Part shown: in pieces, positions 12,241 to 23,425 of the stretch
Layout: each line of letters begins with the position of its first letter
Position numbering within the stretch: the stretch's first letter is position 1
NCBI RefSeq assembly: GCF_949987515.2
Contig: NC_082685.1
Span: forward strand, 30,458,168 to 30,522,167
From: Delphinus delphis
Lineage: Eukaryota > Chordata > Mammalia > Artiodactyla > Delphinidae
DNA length: 64,000 nucleotides
Reading direction: 5' to 3'
Translations under genes and position numbers: made by a program
Notes under the pieces: generated by a model
Told to the model about the DNA's origin: nothing
Databases searched by the model: none
Seen by the model: the letters and a program-made list of their open reading frames with translations, nothing else

Positions 12241-13279
12241 TACTTATGATGTGTCTTACACATGTTACATTACAGTATATTTTGAAGTCTCGGTGACTCA
12301 TATTCCTTTTAGAATGTCTTGTACATTGCTTTGCTCCATAAATACTGGGATGAAAGTATGATGTATAATATATACTGGAAGGGTGAGATACAGGAAAATA
12401 ATGAGTTATTTAAATTACTCTGTTATGTCATGTCATATAATGACCCAAATTGAGTTGAAGAGGAGAAATTTCTCTGCCAATGAATTAATACTCAAGCCTG
12501 TGTCTAAAAACACCAATTTTTCAGTGGAAGAATTCCCAGTTAATAGTTGGTTTATAAGCAGTTTGGAAAACAACTTGGAAATTAAAATGTATTATTTTCA
12601 TCATTAACTGCTGTTTTTGAAATAGTTACTTGAATGAATTCATTTTCCTCTCTTTTATTGTATGCTACTGTGTTTGTTATTCTTATTAAAACAGTGTGCA
12701 TCCACAGCCACGGAATGATGGAGTTCCTACTATGCCTTCCAACAACACTTATGACATTTCAAAAGGATGTCATATAGTTGTTCTGACAGTGCAGTGATAC
12801 ACATATCTCCAAGACAAACAGAGATTCTAGGACCCTTTGGTTTTGTGTTGATTTGATTGATAGAACCTCCAAGGTTTAGTTACCTAGGATATAAACTACA
12901 GCAAAGAAAATAATACCACATTCCGTGTGATAAAATAAGAAATTTGTTTTAGCAGCAAGTATAGTAAAATAATGTAGTACACATATCATAGTAAAATAAA
13001 TAAGCTAATAGAAATCATAATTTAATGTACATCATCAATATCTAAGTCTGAATCCAAATGGGGAAATTTGAACCAAAACGGTCACACCAGTTTTTCTGAA
13101 GATAATTGAGAATAACAATTTGCACTAATATATCATTTTTCAATGTACTGATAAATGAAAGCCTAACTTTCTTGTCTTTTTTTTTTTTTTTTGCTTACTG
13201 GTCAATACAGGCTTAGTTACACATGACACGCTGGTCATGATGACAACCCAACCAACTTCCCATTCTTGCTGCAATCCTC
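12241..13279. other. Unique AT-rich non-coding DNA
   Basis: Nothing recognised apart from a T run of about 16 at 13177-13192. The ORF at 12383-12607 has no recognisable domain. Confidence 0.55.
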
Positions 13280-13404
13280 TCACCAACAATCTCTAGCTCA
13301 AGGAAGCAATCATCAGGCTACTACCTGTGCCAGAGCAAGGCTGACTCAAAAATTAGACCTTACATTTGCTGTTCCTTCTGTCTGGAATGCTCTTTTCTCG
13401 GGGT

Positions 13405-13660
13405 ATCATAGTGTTTTAATTAAAAGACAGGATTTGGGTTCAAGTTCTAGTTCTGACACTTACAAAGCTCTGACCTTGAGCAAATTGACTTCATCTCTAT
13501 GGGCTTCAGATTCCTGTCATATAAAAGCAATTAATAATACTATATACCCATAAGGTGATTCTGAGGATTAAATAAGTTAGTGTATGTAAATGCACGTGGA
13601 GCGATGTCTGCACAGGGTAGCACTATGTGTGGTTGCTTCTATCATCATGCTTATCATCAC
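13405..13660 (+). repeat. MIR SINE nested in L2
   Basis: MIR order is visible: GGATTTGGGTTCAAGTTCTAG, CTGACACTTACAAAGC, CTTGAGCAAATTGACTTC, ATTCTGAGGATTAAATAAG, CTGCACAGGGTAGCACTATG. It lies between two parts of one L2, so it inserted after that L2. Confidence 0.7.
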
Positions 13661-13681
13661 CACCACCATCATCATCATCAT
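13648..13681 (+). repeat. Short CAT/CAC trinucleotide repeat
   Basis: An impure run of ATC/ACC units (ATCATCACCACCACCATC and on) at the 3' end of the nested MIR. MIR ends commonly seed such short repeats. Potentially length-variable. Confidence 0.7.
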
Positions 13682-14524
13682 TTTTGTGTGACTGACTCCT
13701 TTACTTCCTGCAGGCCTTGGTTTGAATGTTTCCTCCCCAGAGAGGACTGAACTCACCAACCTATCTAAAGAAGTTCCTAAACCATTTTCTTTGTAGCACT
13801 TACCACTTCTTCATTTTTTTCAACTTTTTCCTTCACAGAACAGGGTCTTGTTTTGTTCAACGTTTTATCTCCAGTGCCTAATGGAGAACTTTGCATATAG
13901 TCGGTACTCAGTAAATATTGAGCTGGTGGCCCATGATATGGCTTGGTTTAAAAATCTCCACCTAACACTAAACCAGTAGAAATGGCTCATTCCAAGATTT
14001 AGTCTAAATAATATATAGGTCCCGGATGGTTGTGAGTGAGAGAAGAATTCAGTGGACACTAAAACAAAATCAAGTTGTGATGAACTAGATCCTCAAGAAG
14101 TTGAAGCTTTTGAGCTACAATAACCTGCCATGTGCACCCATACAATAAGTCCCATTTAAATTAAGTTGGCCTGATTGGGTCTGTTCCTATCAAAGACTCT
14201 TAAATAAGAGAACTGCAAATTCTTTGTTCCAGAACTCGATTTCAACTTGGACTGACTTATTTAATGGTGACAGAAAATAAATAAAATACCTAATATATTC
14301 TATTCCCCCAAACAGGAAAGTCAATTTAGAAAGTTGAAACTTGTAACCAGCATGGGTAAACAACTAAAAGTGGAAGAGGAGTCAACAATTTTATGGTCTC
14401 ATGGGCCCGTACATTTGTCAGTTCACTAAAATGACCTGAAGTGTTGAACTTCCTTTATCTAGGGGATATTTTTTTAAATTCCTTATTTCTCAGAGGAATA
14501 GCCATATTGTTTCACTCTCATTTT

Positions 14525-14740
14525 GTTTTTTTTGTTTTTGTTTTTCTTGCGGTACGTGGGCCTCTCACTGTTGTGGCCTCTCCCGTTGTGGAGCACAGAC
14601 TCCAGACGCGCAGGCTCAGCGGTCATGGCTCACGGGCCCAGCCACTCCGCGGCATGTGGGATCCTCCCGGACCGGGGCACGAACCCATGTCCCCTGTATC
14701 GGCAGGTGGACTCTCAACCACTGTGCCACCAGGGAAGCCC
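14525..14740 (-). mobile_element. CHR-2-type SINE with clear 12-bp TSD
   Basis: Reverse copy from a T-rich tail (14525-14550) and TGCGGTACGTGGGCC to CCAGGGAAGCCC. A perfect 12-bp target-site duplication, CACTCTCATTTT, flanks it at 14513-14524 and 14741-14752. That fixes both ends and shows L1-type target-primed insertion. Confidence 0.97.
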
Positions 14741-14829
14741 CACTCTCATTTTTTGATGGAAAAATAAGGACACAAGCAAGCCAATTAGCTTTCTGGGGTC
14801 AGAGCCTCCAGAATTTTAAAGCAAACCTG

Positions 14830-14925
14830 GCCTCCCACCATCTTCATTTAAAAGGTGAAGAAAATGAGGCCCAGAGAGAAAAATGCCTTGCCCAAATTTA
14901 CCCAGAGCTCGTTTAGCTCTTTTTC
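14830..14925 (+). repeat. MIR-like fragment
   Basis: Contains AGGTGAAGAAAATGAGGCCC then AGAGAGAAAAATGCCTTGCCC and CAGAGCTCGTTTAG, the core order of an MIR-type relic (gaggaaactgaggc and gcaacttgcccaag in the family). Confidence 0.5.
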
Positions 14926-15049
14926 CTATAAAAGACTATATCATCCTTCACTACAAGCTCAAAAAGTAAACTCATGGTAGAATTCAGCTCAAAGTCATAA
15001 TTAGAATGTTGTTACACTGGTTGATAAAGACAAAAACTAGCAATGATTC

Positions 15050-15285
15050 TAGTAGTGATCAGTAATTGGGTGCTTATTTGATCCAGGCACTCTGATAAGT
15101 CCTTTGTGCATGTTAAACTCAGGACATATTCATGAATTCATTATCATTATTACCATTTTGCAGATGGGGAAAGAGAGGCTTTAGAGGGGTTGCCTGGAGT
15201 GTGATCTCTCAGTTAATAAATTGCTGAATCAGTGACTGACTTCTGATTTGATTGCAAACCCCACACTCCTAACTGTGAGAGAAAC
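15050..15285 (+). repeat. MIR SINE
   Basis: TGATCCAGGCACTCTGATAAG, CCTTTGTGCATGTTAAACTC, TTATCATTATTACCATTTTG, CAGATGGGGAAAGAGAGGCTT and CCCCACACTCCTAACTGTG occur in MIR order. Confidence 0.65.
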
Positions 15286-15436
15286 TGTAGCCCCAGGAGC
15301 GAGTTCTGGATCAATGCCTGTTTCTGTATAGCCAGAGTTAAGAATAGTTTTTACATTTTAAATGACTGGGGAAAAAAAAAAAAAAGGAACAGTTTTTCAT
15401 GACAATTGACATTATATGAAATTCAAATTTCAGTGT

Positions 15437-15605
15437 CCATTATAACTAAAGTTTTATCGGAACAAAGCCACACTCCTTTGTTTACATTTTTCTGTGGCTG
15501 CTTCCATGCTACTATAGCAGAATGGAGTAGTTATGACAGACACCACGTACACTTCAAAGCCTAAAATGCTGATGATCTGGCCTTTACTGAGTCTGCAGGC
15601 CCCTT
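15437..15605. repeat. hAT-type DNA transposon relic
   Basis: AAAGTTTTATCGGAACAAAG, CCACACTCCTTTGTTTACAT, GTGGCTGCTTCCATGCTACT, AGTAGTTATGACAGAC, CAAAGCCTAAAATGCTGATG and CTGGCCTTTACTGAG follow the order of a Charlie-like non-autonomous hAT element. The same family occurs in the opposite orientation at 22919-23250. Both termini are poorly kept here. Confidence 0.55.
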
Positions 15606-15640
15606 AATCTCAAAGTTCTTAATCATTATCTATATTGTTG

Positions 15641-15752
15641 CCAAAGCTAATAATTAGGAAGAAAACGACAACAAGACAATTGGGTTGAAAAAACAGCCAA
15701 AGCTAATAATTAGAAAGAAAACTACAATAAAACAATTGGGGTGAAAAAACAG
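15641..15752 (+). repeat. 56-bp direct tandem duplication
   Basis: Two adjacent 56-bp units, 15641-15696 and 15697-15752, both start CCAAAGCTAATAATTAG and end GTGAAAAAACAG-like. They differ at 5 of 56 positions by eye. There is no spacer. It is not part of a recognised repeat family. Confidence 0.9.
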
Positions 15753-16540
15753 CAGCTATACAAGAACAAATGCCTGCCTCTCCAAAGCAGGGACAATTCC
15801 ATTTATGAATGGAGAATAATATTCAAGAGCAATAATCCGGCACAAGGAGAACAATCTGGTGCAAGAAAAGCTAACTCTTTACTGTATTCTAGCCAAGATA
15901 ACCATGTTATCCTTAAATAGGTCACAGACATTCTTGTTAGGGAGTGTTTTCTCGCACAGCTCTCCTAACGAAAGCAAAAAGTCATCACTTCAAATCTATA
16001 CCGGTAACTCACAAAGTATGCTCCAAGAATCCCTGGAAATCCCTGAGACCCATTTAGTGGTCTATGAGATCAAACAATTTTAATAATGTTACTAAGATCT
16101 TATTATCCCTTTCACGCTCATTCTCTCATAAATGGAGTTTTCTAGAGGTTGCATGACAAATGATATCACAACAGACTGAATGCAGAAGCAGACACGAGAA
16201 TTCCAGGTGTTGTATTTGATCTACATTTGAAAGAGTTGCCTAAATGTTAAAACAATGTCACTCTTTTCCCTCTATTTTTGTTTTAGAAAATACATTCATA
16301 AAATTATGTCAACATAATTTTTAAAATTTTTGAGATATTAATATTTTAAATGTCTCATTTTAAATTTCTAACACAGTAAATATTGACAGATAAAACTCAG
16401 AAACATAAAAATTCTTAACCATCTTCACAGTTTGAAGGACCAAAAAGTTTGAGAACTGATATTTTGCAAATTTCTCTACCCTCAATGTTCAACCCAAGCT
16501 TGACCATGTATATATGTCTTTCCAACTATTCTTGTACTAG

Positions 16541-16703
16541 AAGTTCCCAAACCTGAATCCACATCAAAATCATCTGGAAGGCTTATTAATATCACATCTC
16601 TAGGGCCCACACTCTCTAGAAGTAGGGCCCAAATTGCTATATTTTATTCTCAGATAATTCTGGTCCAACTAGTTTTGGATCAGTGCTAGGGAAACCTGGC
16701 AGA
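16541..16703. repeat. hAT-type non-autonomous DNA transposon (MER3/MER20-like)
   Basis: AAGTTCCCAAACCTGAATCC, CATCAAAATCATCTGGAAGG, CTTATTAATATCACATCTC, AGGGCCCACACTCTC and TCTCAGATAATTCTGGTCC match the layout of a small Charlie-group element of about 200 bp. The exact family name is uncertain. Confidence 0.55.
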
Positions 16704-16725
16704 GGTAATGTCGATGTGCTGTTAT

Positions 16726-17118
16726 AGGCTGAATTGTGCTCCCCCTCCAAACCCAATTTATATGCTGAAGTCCTAATTCCCTAGTGCCTCAGAATGTGAC
16801 TGTACTTTGAAACAGGGTCTTTACAGAGGTAACTGAGTTAAAATGAGGTCATGAGGATGGGCCCTAATCCAATATGACTGGTGTTCTTATACCAGGAAGA
16901 GATTAGGATAAAGACACACAAACAGAGGAAAGACCAGGTGAAGGCCCTGGAAGAAGACAACCATCTATAATCCAATGAGAGAGGCCTCAGAGGGAATCAA
17001 CCCTATGAATATCTTCATATTGTACTTCACCCTCCAAAACTGTGAAGAAATACATTTCTGCTGTTTAAGCCACCCAGTCTGTGGTATTTTCTTATGGCAG
17101 CTCTAGCAAACTAATACA
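16726..17118 (+). mobile_element. MaLR solo LTR (MLT1-type)
   Basis: Near-complete LTR in plus orientation: AGGCTGAATTGTGCTCCCCC, CTGAAGTCCTAATTCC, GTGACTGTACTTTG, GGGCCCTAATCCAATATGAC, GAGAGGCCTCAGAGGG, then AATACATTTCTGCTGTTTAAG, CCACCCAGTCTGTGGTATTTT and the end CAGCTCTAGCAAACTAATAC. No internal retroviral region is attached. Confidence 0.85.
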
Positions 17119-17124
17119 CCTCCT

Positions 17125-17330
17125 TCTCTGAAATCCTACTCTTCTAGTCTGTATTCTACTTCCTGCATAATTATTTTCACAGTCTTATCATGTATTTTCT
17201 TTTTCATCTCCTCCACTATAACGTGAGCTCCATGGGGGACTGACAGTAGTACATCTGTTTTATCTATCACAGCATTTTTGATTCCTAATACAATGCTGGT
17301 ACATGGTAGACGATACATATTTGGAGACTG
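17125..17330 (+). repeat. L2 LINE 3' fragment
   Basis: ACTTCCTGCATAATTATTTTC, ATAACGTGAGCTCCATGGGG, TTGATTCCTAATACAATGCT and GGTACATGGTAGACGATACA follow the L2 3' end order, including the gagctccatga motif of the family. Confidence 0.55.
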
Positions 17331-18507
17331 AATCTATAAATGAATGTTAACATTTGCACATTTACTTAACTACTTCAGTGTTTCTAGTGTGTGCGTCTCT
17401 TTTATTCAAAGAGATTATAAAGTTCTGGATTGCAGAGATTGTGGTTTATCATTTTTCTCTATTCTCTTTGTAAACGTTATAGGTTATGTTTCAAAGAAAG
17501 AGAACTGCTGAAGGAATGACTTGATATATAATTGGAGAGTTAGCTTTAACGTATCTATTCCTGGGTTAATGGTAACAGAAAGGATGAATGTTTAATATAT
17601 TTACTAAGTATTCTGTGTATATCTGGTCTGGCTGAATTTAAAAATAATTTAGATTTATCTTAACAAGTCTACCGATGACTAATCGGTACCGCAAGGTAGT
17701 ATCTGTAGTATCTATGTGCATGTGTTGATTTGGCTAAGGGTTTTTGGCTTTTGCCTTAATTCTGAGTGAGAAGGTTTGTGCATGTGTGCACATGCTCTGG
17801 AGATCCCAGGAGACCAATGAAGGGAAAGGAAGAACATATTTACATTGCCCACGTGCTTGAATTGGTTTTAAGTCCCAGCAAAGAAATGGGTTAGGAACAG
17901 GAAGCTCAAGATGCAGTTTTCATGACTTTCTGATAATGCCATCAGGTTGCCCTAAACCTGAAGTATTGTGTTGTAGGCCAAGTTATTGTGGAGAGAGGCT
18001 CACTGTGCTTGAGGGGACCTGCATTTCCTAAAGGACTGGTGGCTATGGGACCAGGTCCAGAGACAATAGACTTGGCAGAAATGGTGGCATGCTCATGATG
18101 ATGTCATCAGTCGTACCATTAGAGCATCTTCCTCAAGGATTTCCATGAATATAAGTCACTGATAAGGAAGTGGGAGCACAAAGAAGAGAAAGGTGTAGCT
18201 TTACCTGATGGGCAGCTTCATCAGGTCACATGAGGCATAACTGAGAAATCCCATAAATACCAGTGGGAGAGGGGTGACTTTGCAGAAGGTTGGGAGACCC
18301 TAAGTTAGCAATGAAGGCAAGAACACAGGAAATGAGAGTCATTAACTGGAACGTACCCACAGTCTGTGGAGTTAAGGGAACATTTTCATTCTTGGGATTT
18401 ACCTAATGTAATTCTTACATCAAGCCTATAGTGTAGGTATCATTATCCCATTTGCTATGTTTGTAAAGTCTGGTTTAGAAAGTTCAGTCACTTGAGAGGA
18501 AGTATTG
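17331..18507. other. Mostly unique DNA
   Basis: No named repeat is clear. A short stretch at about 18400-18460 (CTAATGTAATTCTTACATC and GTATCATTATCCCATTTG) may be a truncated MIR. No coding signal. Confidence 0.5.
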
Positions 18508-18514
18508 TAACAAA

Positions 18515-18740
18515 GAGTCAGTGGTTAAACGTGGTTAAGAATGAGAACTGGATTCAATTCTAGCTTTCCTACTTACTACTTGAGCAAGTTATTTATATTC
18601 TCTGTGCTTTATTTCCTTACTTACAAAATGAGAATGACAAATAACAGTAATACTGAAAACACATATCTCATAGAGTTGTGAGGATTAAATAATTTTATGA
18701 GAGTAAATCTCTTCAACAGTCCCTGGCACAAACTAACTTT
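18515..18740 (+). repeat. MIR SINE
   Basis: GGATTCAATTCTAGCTTTCC, ACTTACTACTTGAGCAAGTTA, TCTCTGTGCTTTATTTCC, GAGTTGTGAGGATTAAATAA and CAGTCCCTGGCACAAAC appear in MIR order. Confidence 0.75.
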
Positions 18741-21540
18741 TCAAAAATAGTTTTTTTTTATTATTATTATATTGGGTCACATGACAAGAAAATGGCATAT
18801 TCAGAAATCAAAATTCTGATTTTTCTAACTGTAAAGTCTGTGTCCCTCAGAATTAGGATATATTAACAACTTTAATAACTACTTCCTCTTCTCCATGTCC
18901 TCTGCCTTTCTCTCCTTCTCCTTTTTCTTCTGCATATTGTATTTTTTCTTCTCATATACTCCTTTTAAATTCACCTATATAGCGTGTGGTAGAGGGCTCC
19001 AAGATCAATGATTACTAAGCCATGCTTTACTGACTTACAACAGGAATTCTCATTTATTTCATTCATTTATTCATTTCTCACAAAATACAAGGCAATGAGC
19101 TCCCCAAATAAGTTGCAATCATTATTTTGGAACACTGCTAGTCTTCAGAAAACTCTTTTTTATCATACACACGAAGACAGCAGGGGCCCTTCCCATGCCC
19201 TCTACATCTTCTTTAGACCTAATGGGAAGAAGCACCTGACAAGACAATTTTCAGGTAATCTCAGCTTCAATGCAATAAATGTGTAGGTACTGAACTTGAA
19301 AGCTTGTGACATTTGACAGAATATCAATGAAATTGTTATGCACAGCTACAGTTTGGACTGACTATGTAAAATTACATCACAGAAGATGAATGACAGTGTT
19401 TCAACAGCTATGAAATGATAACCTTGTTGGCTATGTTTAAGTTTGCATGGCAGAGAAAACTAGAAAATGTCCCCTGGAACCACTTAGAAATGCAGTCAAG
19501 TCATATTTGCAATTGCATGGATGTGACTTCCCATGAAACTGTTAAAACAGAATAGCAAGGGAACAGAATAAAATACAAAGACAAAACAGTTTCTCAATTT
19601 GTTAGCTGCGCATGATAATCACTTAGTTCCTGCTTTATTAATTCAATTGTCATATAATTCATTGCTGTAAATTGCACCCCTAAAACCTGTGTGATCACAA
19701 ACTTAAAGGTGGTGCAGAGAGAATGTAAACATTTGAAGTTGATGGATCAAGTTCTCTTAAACATTCTCTTTAAGACACCAAAAATTTCTTAAAAAGTGAA
19801 AGAAAACCAAAAAACAAAAACAAAGCCACTAAATTTTCATCCCAATTCTCCAAAGTTAGCCCCATCAACACAAATCATCCCTGGAAGCCCTGAAATGCTT
19901 CTATGGATTTTGATAGGTAAGAATCCTTGATTAAACCTACGTCTTTTTGGTGCCGCAATTTACCACATTCAGACCTTAGTTCTTCCTTTGAACAGTGTCA
20001 AACCAATAATACTTATTTCTGGAAATGTATGCACGAAAGCCAAAGCCAAAGCCATGGCTTGAGAGGGCTACGCCCACACTCTTGAAAAAGGCAGAGTTCA
20101 CCACGCATAAGTGGCAGGAAGGTCGCTCCAAAAGAACATCAACACATAAAGTAATCATTAGGAAGCGAAAAGGTTACTGGAGGCAGATTGCCCTAGAAAC
20201 TAGGGAATATGGACCAATGAATCTCAGCTTTAGACCAAGGCACCCCCTCTGTCTATGTGAAACTGAGCATACTTATTCAAATGGGTATGTGTGTGTGCAT
20301 GTGGGAATCCAGTGGAATGATATACTGAGAAGTGGATCATCCACAATAATCTAGTCTTGGGAAGTGACTAAAGTTTATTGTAAATAAATATGAGGGAAGA
20401 ATATGTTCTTTTCTCTTGCATCACAGACTCAAAGTTTTTTTTTTCTTTTTTTAAGGGAATTTGTCAGAATTACAGAATGATTATAGGAAAGATTAAACAG
20501 CTTCAAATGGGTAACGAGAAAGGGGAATAAAGAATGAATCTGGATTTCCTCTCTATCATAAAAGAACTTTCCTTAATGTATAACTCACAAGTTTGGGGGA
20601 GGGACAGGTGGGGAGGATTATATTAAGGATATTTTTAATGAAAATAGCACAAAGCTGTATCACAAGAGATGATATATTCTGGTCATTAATGCCTTTACAT
20701 ATGGGATAAAAGTTCAAGTTCCTGGGAATTCTGCAGAAGCCAAATCCTCTGAATAAAATATTGATACTAAGAAAGCAAATTTATGTACTTTCCTAGCTGG
20801 TACTAGACTAGAAACTCCCAATGAGTCCTTCACAATAACATTTATTTTAGGGTGGTTTATGGTTGGGTGTTCTTGTTTTGGGGATTTTTTGTTTGTACGG
20901 TTTTGTTGTTGTTTTTTGGTTGGTGTTTTCTGGCTGTTGTTTTGGACTTTAGGTGTCTCGTTTCAGTGCTGGCCTATGAACAGCCCTTGTCATGGACCTG
21001 TGAGAGACATTTTTTTTTTTTTTTGGTGATAACTACTCACAAATATATCTCTAAGATATAAAGTATTTAGAGGCTTAAATTCACTAGCTGCTGCCAGCTT
21101 ATTCCATCCAGAATCTGCTCAAATACATATGAGACAGGAGATGAAGTTTCTTGCTTAAAAATATCCTTTCCAACACTTGATAATATCCAACCCTCTAACT
21201 TTTGTCAATCTGATGGATGTTAAATCAAATTTCATTTTTGTTTTAATGTGCAACTTCTGATAGCTAATATTGTTGAGAATTTCTCCACAAATTTGATAGC
21301 CATTATGGTTTCCCAAGAATTGTCTCTTTATATCCTGTATATATTTTGATTGGTTTTATTTTCCTTGTTAATTTTCAATATTTTTCAGGTACCAAAACAG
21401 TCATTAATACCAAATACAGATGATCCCCCCAAAATCAAAATCATTAAATCAATATTTTTGATAATGAATAGGAATTCAGAAAGCAAAATCCTTCCCATCA
21501 AAGCCAAATAAAGAATAAAAACAACTAGCAAGATGTTTTA
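18741..21540. other. Unique DNA with no recognised repeat core
   Basis: Contains a short TTA run at 18761-18771, a T run at 20438-20453, a G/T-rich patch at 20850-20950 and a T run near 21011-21024. The ORF at 20025-20354 (109 codons) is Lys/Arg rich at its start but shows no domain and no splice context. I see no gene. Confidence 0.5.
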
Positions 21541-21545
21541 GAAGA

Positions 21546-21610
21546 GGGATCAAAAACTTTTTCTGTAAAGGACTAGCTAGTAAATTTTTTGAGGATTTGC
21601 AATAATTACT
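21546..21610 (+). repeat. hAT-type transposon end fragment
   Basis: GGGATCAAAAACTTTTTCTG, TAAAGGACTAGCTAGTAAAT and TTTTTGAGGATTTGC match the first 60 bp of the Charlie-like family also present at 22919-23250. The rest of the element is missing. Confidence 0.5.
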
Positions 21611-21954
21611 TCTAATACTATATTACCAGGAATTTCCATTATTCTTATATTACAAATTATAGGGCATTATGAACCATTGTCGTATCTCCAAACAGGAAAG
21701 AAAGCCATCCACATTTCCCTTTAGATTCGTAATTTTATGTCACTTGTTCATGTCTCTCCTATTAGAATATAAAACCTTGAGGCCAGGAGTTTTAATTGAC
21801 AAGCAATTAGGAAATCATAAGATTCTCAAACGATTGACTAAATTCATAAGAATATGAAACGATTGACTAAAACAAGCAATTTTGCCATGCTGCCTGTTCA
21901 CGTGTCTCACATACTGAAATTAAATGGTTTCATAAAAATAGATTAAGAAGAAAT

Positions 21955-22214
21955 TGGTACACTACTATATATACAATAGATAACCAGCAAGGGCCTACTA
22001 TATAGCATAGGGGACTTTACTCAATATTTTGTAATAACCTATAAGGGAAAACAATCTGAAAAAAAATTGACATATATGTATGTATAGCTGAATCACTGTG
22101 CTGTACACCTGAAACTAACACAACATTGTAAATAAACTATATTTCAATTTAAAAAATGAACAAATAAATAAAATATTTAAAAATACTTTTTAAAAATTTT
22201 AAAGAAAAAAAAAG
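21955..22214 (+). mobile_element. 5'-truncated L1, 3' end only
   Basis: Cetartiodactyl L1 3' UTR order: ACACTACTATATATACAATAG, ATAACCAGCAAGGGCCTAC, TATAGCATAGGGGACTTTAC, GAATCACTGTGCTGTACACC and TGAAACTAACACAACATTG, ending in an A-rich tail. A 10-bp TSD, AAGAAGAAAT, flanks it at 21945-21954 and 22215-22224. Confidence 0.85.
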
Positions 22215-22224
22215 AAGAAGAAAT

Positions 22225-22918
22225 AGCAAGTACTTACATAGGTATCTACTCTAACAATGTCCAAATGGGTAGAATTGCTGTATCCCCATTCATCAGTCAC
22301 AATATATGTGCTGAAAGACCAAAAGAAACATGCTATGTCTATTTGTCTCTGTTTCTCTTCACTTAACACAGGAATAGGTCATAATTTTCCTACATCATTA
22401 AAAAAAATAAAAGTAGTCTAGTATCGTCACTCCAATGAATATTGTCTCTTGTACTGGTCATACAACAAAGATGCTAAGGGACATGCCTCCTGGGTCTCCT
22501 CCCATCAAAGCTAAGTAATGTTTCTGCACTAAAAGCTAAAGTTGACTCACTTAAATCCTGATAGCTGTGAATTTGTCCAAAATCTATACTTCATTAGCTC
22601 ATACATACTTCATATGTGGCACACTTCACATGTCTCATAACATAAGCACTTTCCATGTCAAGTTGGAGTCCCTGACACAAAGGATCAAGAGCGCCCAAAG
22701 CTTAGGGGATTAGACCTATCCTACTTTGAAACAGAGGAAAAACACCTCTGCTCTAGTTTCTGCTCAGGATATGTTAACATTGTGGAAAAAATACCTTTTG
22801 GGGGGAGTTCATCTTATCCTCTCTGCCTAAAGGATAGATGTTTCCACTAGACTGAAGTAGGTGTTCTCCATTTTAACCTAGGCTGTTCTCTGATAAATCT
22901 CCTCTTTCCTCTGCAACT
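22225..22918. other. Unique DNA
   Basis: No recognised repeat, ORF or regulatory motif. Confidence 0.5.
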
Positions 22919-23250
22919 GGGGTCAACAGACTTTTTCTATAAAGGTCAGGTAGCGAATACTTTAGGCTTTGCAGTTCATAGGTCTCTGTCACAATTACAC
23001 AACTTTGCCTTTGTAGCATGAAAGCACAGGCAATATGTAAATGCATGAACATGTCTGTGTTCCAATATAACTATGTACAGACACTGAAATTTGATTTTCA
23101 TATGGTTTTCATGGGTCATGAAACACTACTTTTGATTTTTTTTTCAAACATTTAGAAATGTAAAAACTATTCTTGGCTCATGAGCTGTACAAAGAAACAG
23201 GTGACAGGCCACATTTGGCTCACAGAATGTTGTTTGCCAACCTCTGCTCT
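22919..23250. mobile_element. hAT-type (Charlie-like) non-autonomous DNA transposon
   Basis: The left end GGGTCAACAGACTTTTTC is an imperfect inverted match to the right end GTTTGCCAACCTCTG. Internal order fits a Charlie-like element: TATAAAGGTCAGGTAGCGAA, TTTAGGCTTTGCAG, GGTCTCTGTCACAATTACAC, CATGAAAGCACAGGCAATAT, ATGTCTGTGTTCCAATATAAC and AGGCCACATTTGGCTCAC. No transposase. The likely 8-bp TSD is degraded. Confidence 0.7.
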
Positions 23251-23334
23251 AGACTGCTCTCTCCATGTGTCACACCATATTAGTCATATTTTAGCTGATT
23301 GCTGTTGCCAGTCTAATCCTGAAGATAATAAACA

Positions 23335-23420
23335 CCTTCCCTCCCCTCCCCTCCCCCTTCACACCCTCCCGTCCCTTCCCTTTCCCTTCCCTTCCCTTCC
23401 CCTTCCCTTCCTCTTCCCTT
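23335..23420 (+). repeat. (CCCTT)n polypyrimidine tract
   Basis: Pure C/T with only a few breaks (an ACA near 23360 and a G at 23371). It includes mirror-like CCCTTCCCTTCCCTTCC runs. Such homopurine-homopyrimidine DNA is known to form triplex structures and to be length-unstable. The ORFs across it on both strands (23180-23614 plus; 23291-23497 minus) are composition artefacts. Confidence 0.9.
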
Positions 23421-23425
23421 TGGCC

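Larger units (their letters stand above)
13345..13930 (+). repeat. L2 LINE fragment interrupted by an MIR
   Basis: Left piece up to about 13402 includes CTGTTCCTTCTGTCTGGAATGCTCTTTTC, the well-known L2 3' motif. The right piece, about 13685-13930, continues in the L2 order: ACTTCCTGCAGG, CTATCTAAAG, GTAGCACTTACCACTTC, CAGTGCCTAATGG, then GTCGGTACTCAGTAAATATTGA. The gap holds a separate MIR. Confidence 0.65.

Noticed and set aside
20025..20354. 109-codon Lys/Arg-rich ORF as a small basic protein or ribosomal pseudogene
   Set aside because: No match to a ribosomal or histone pattern could be recognised; the basic run is short and the rest looks random.
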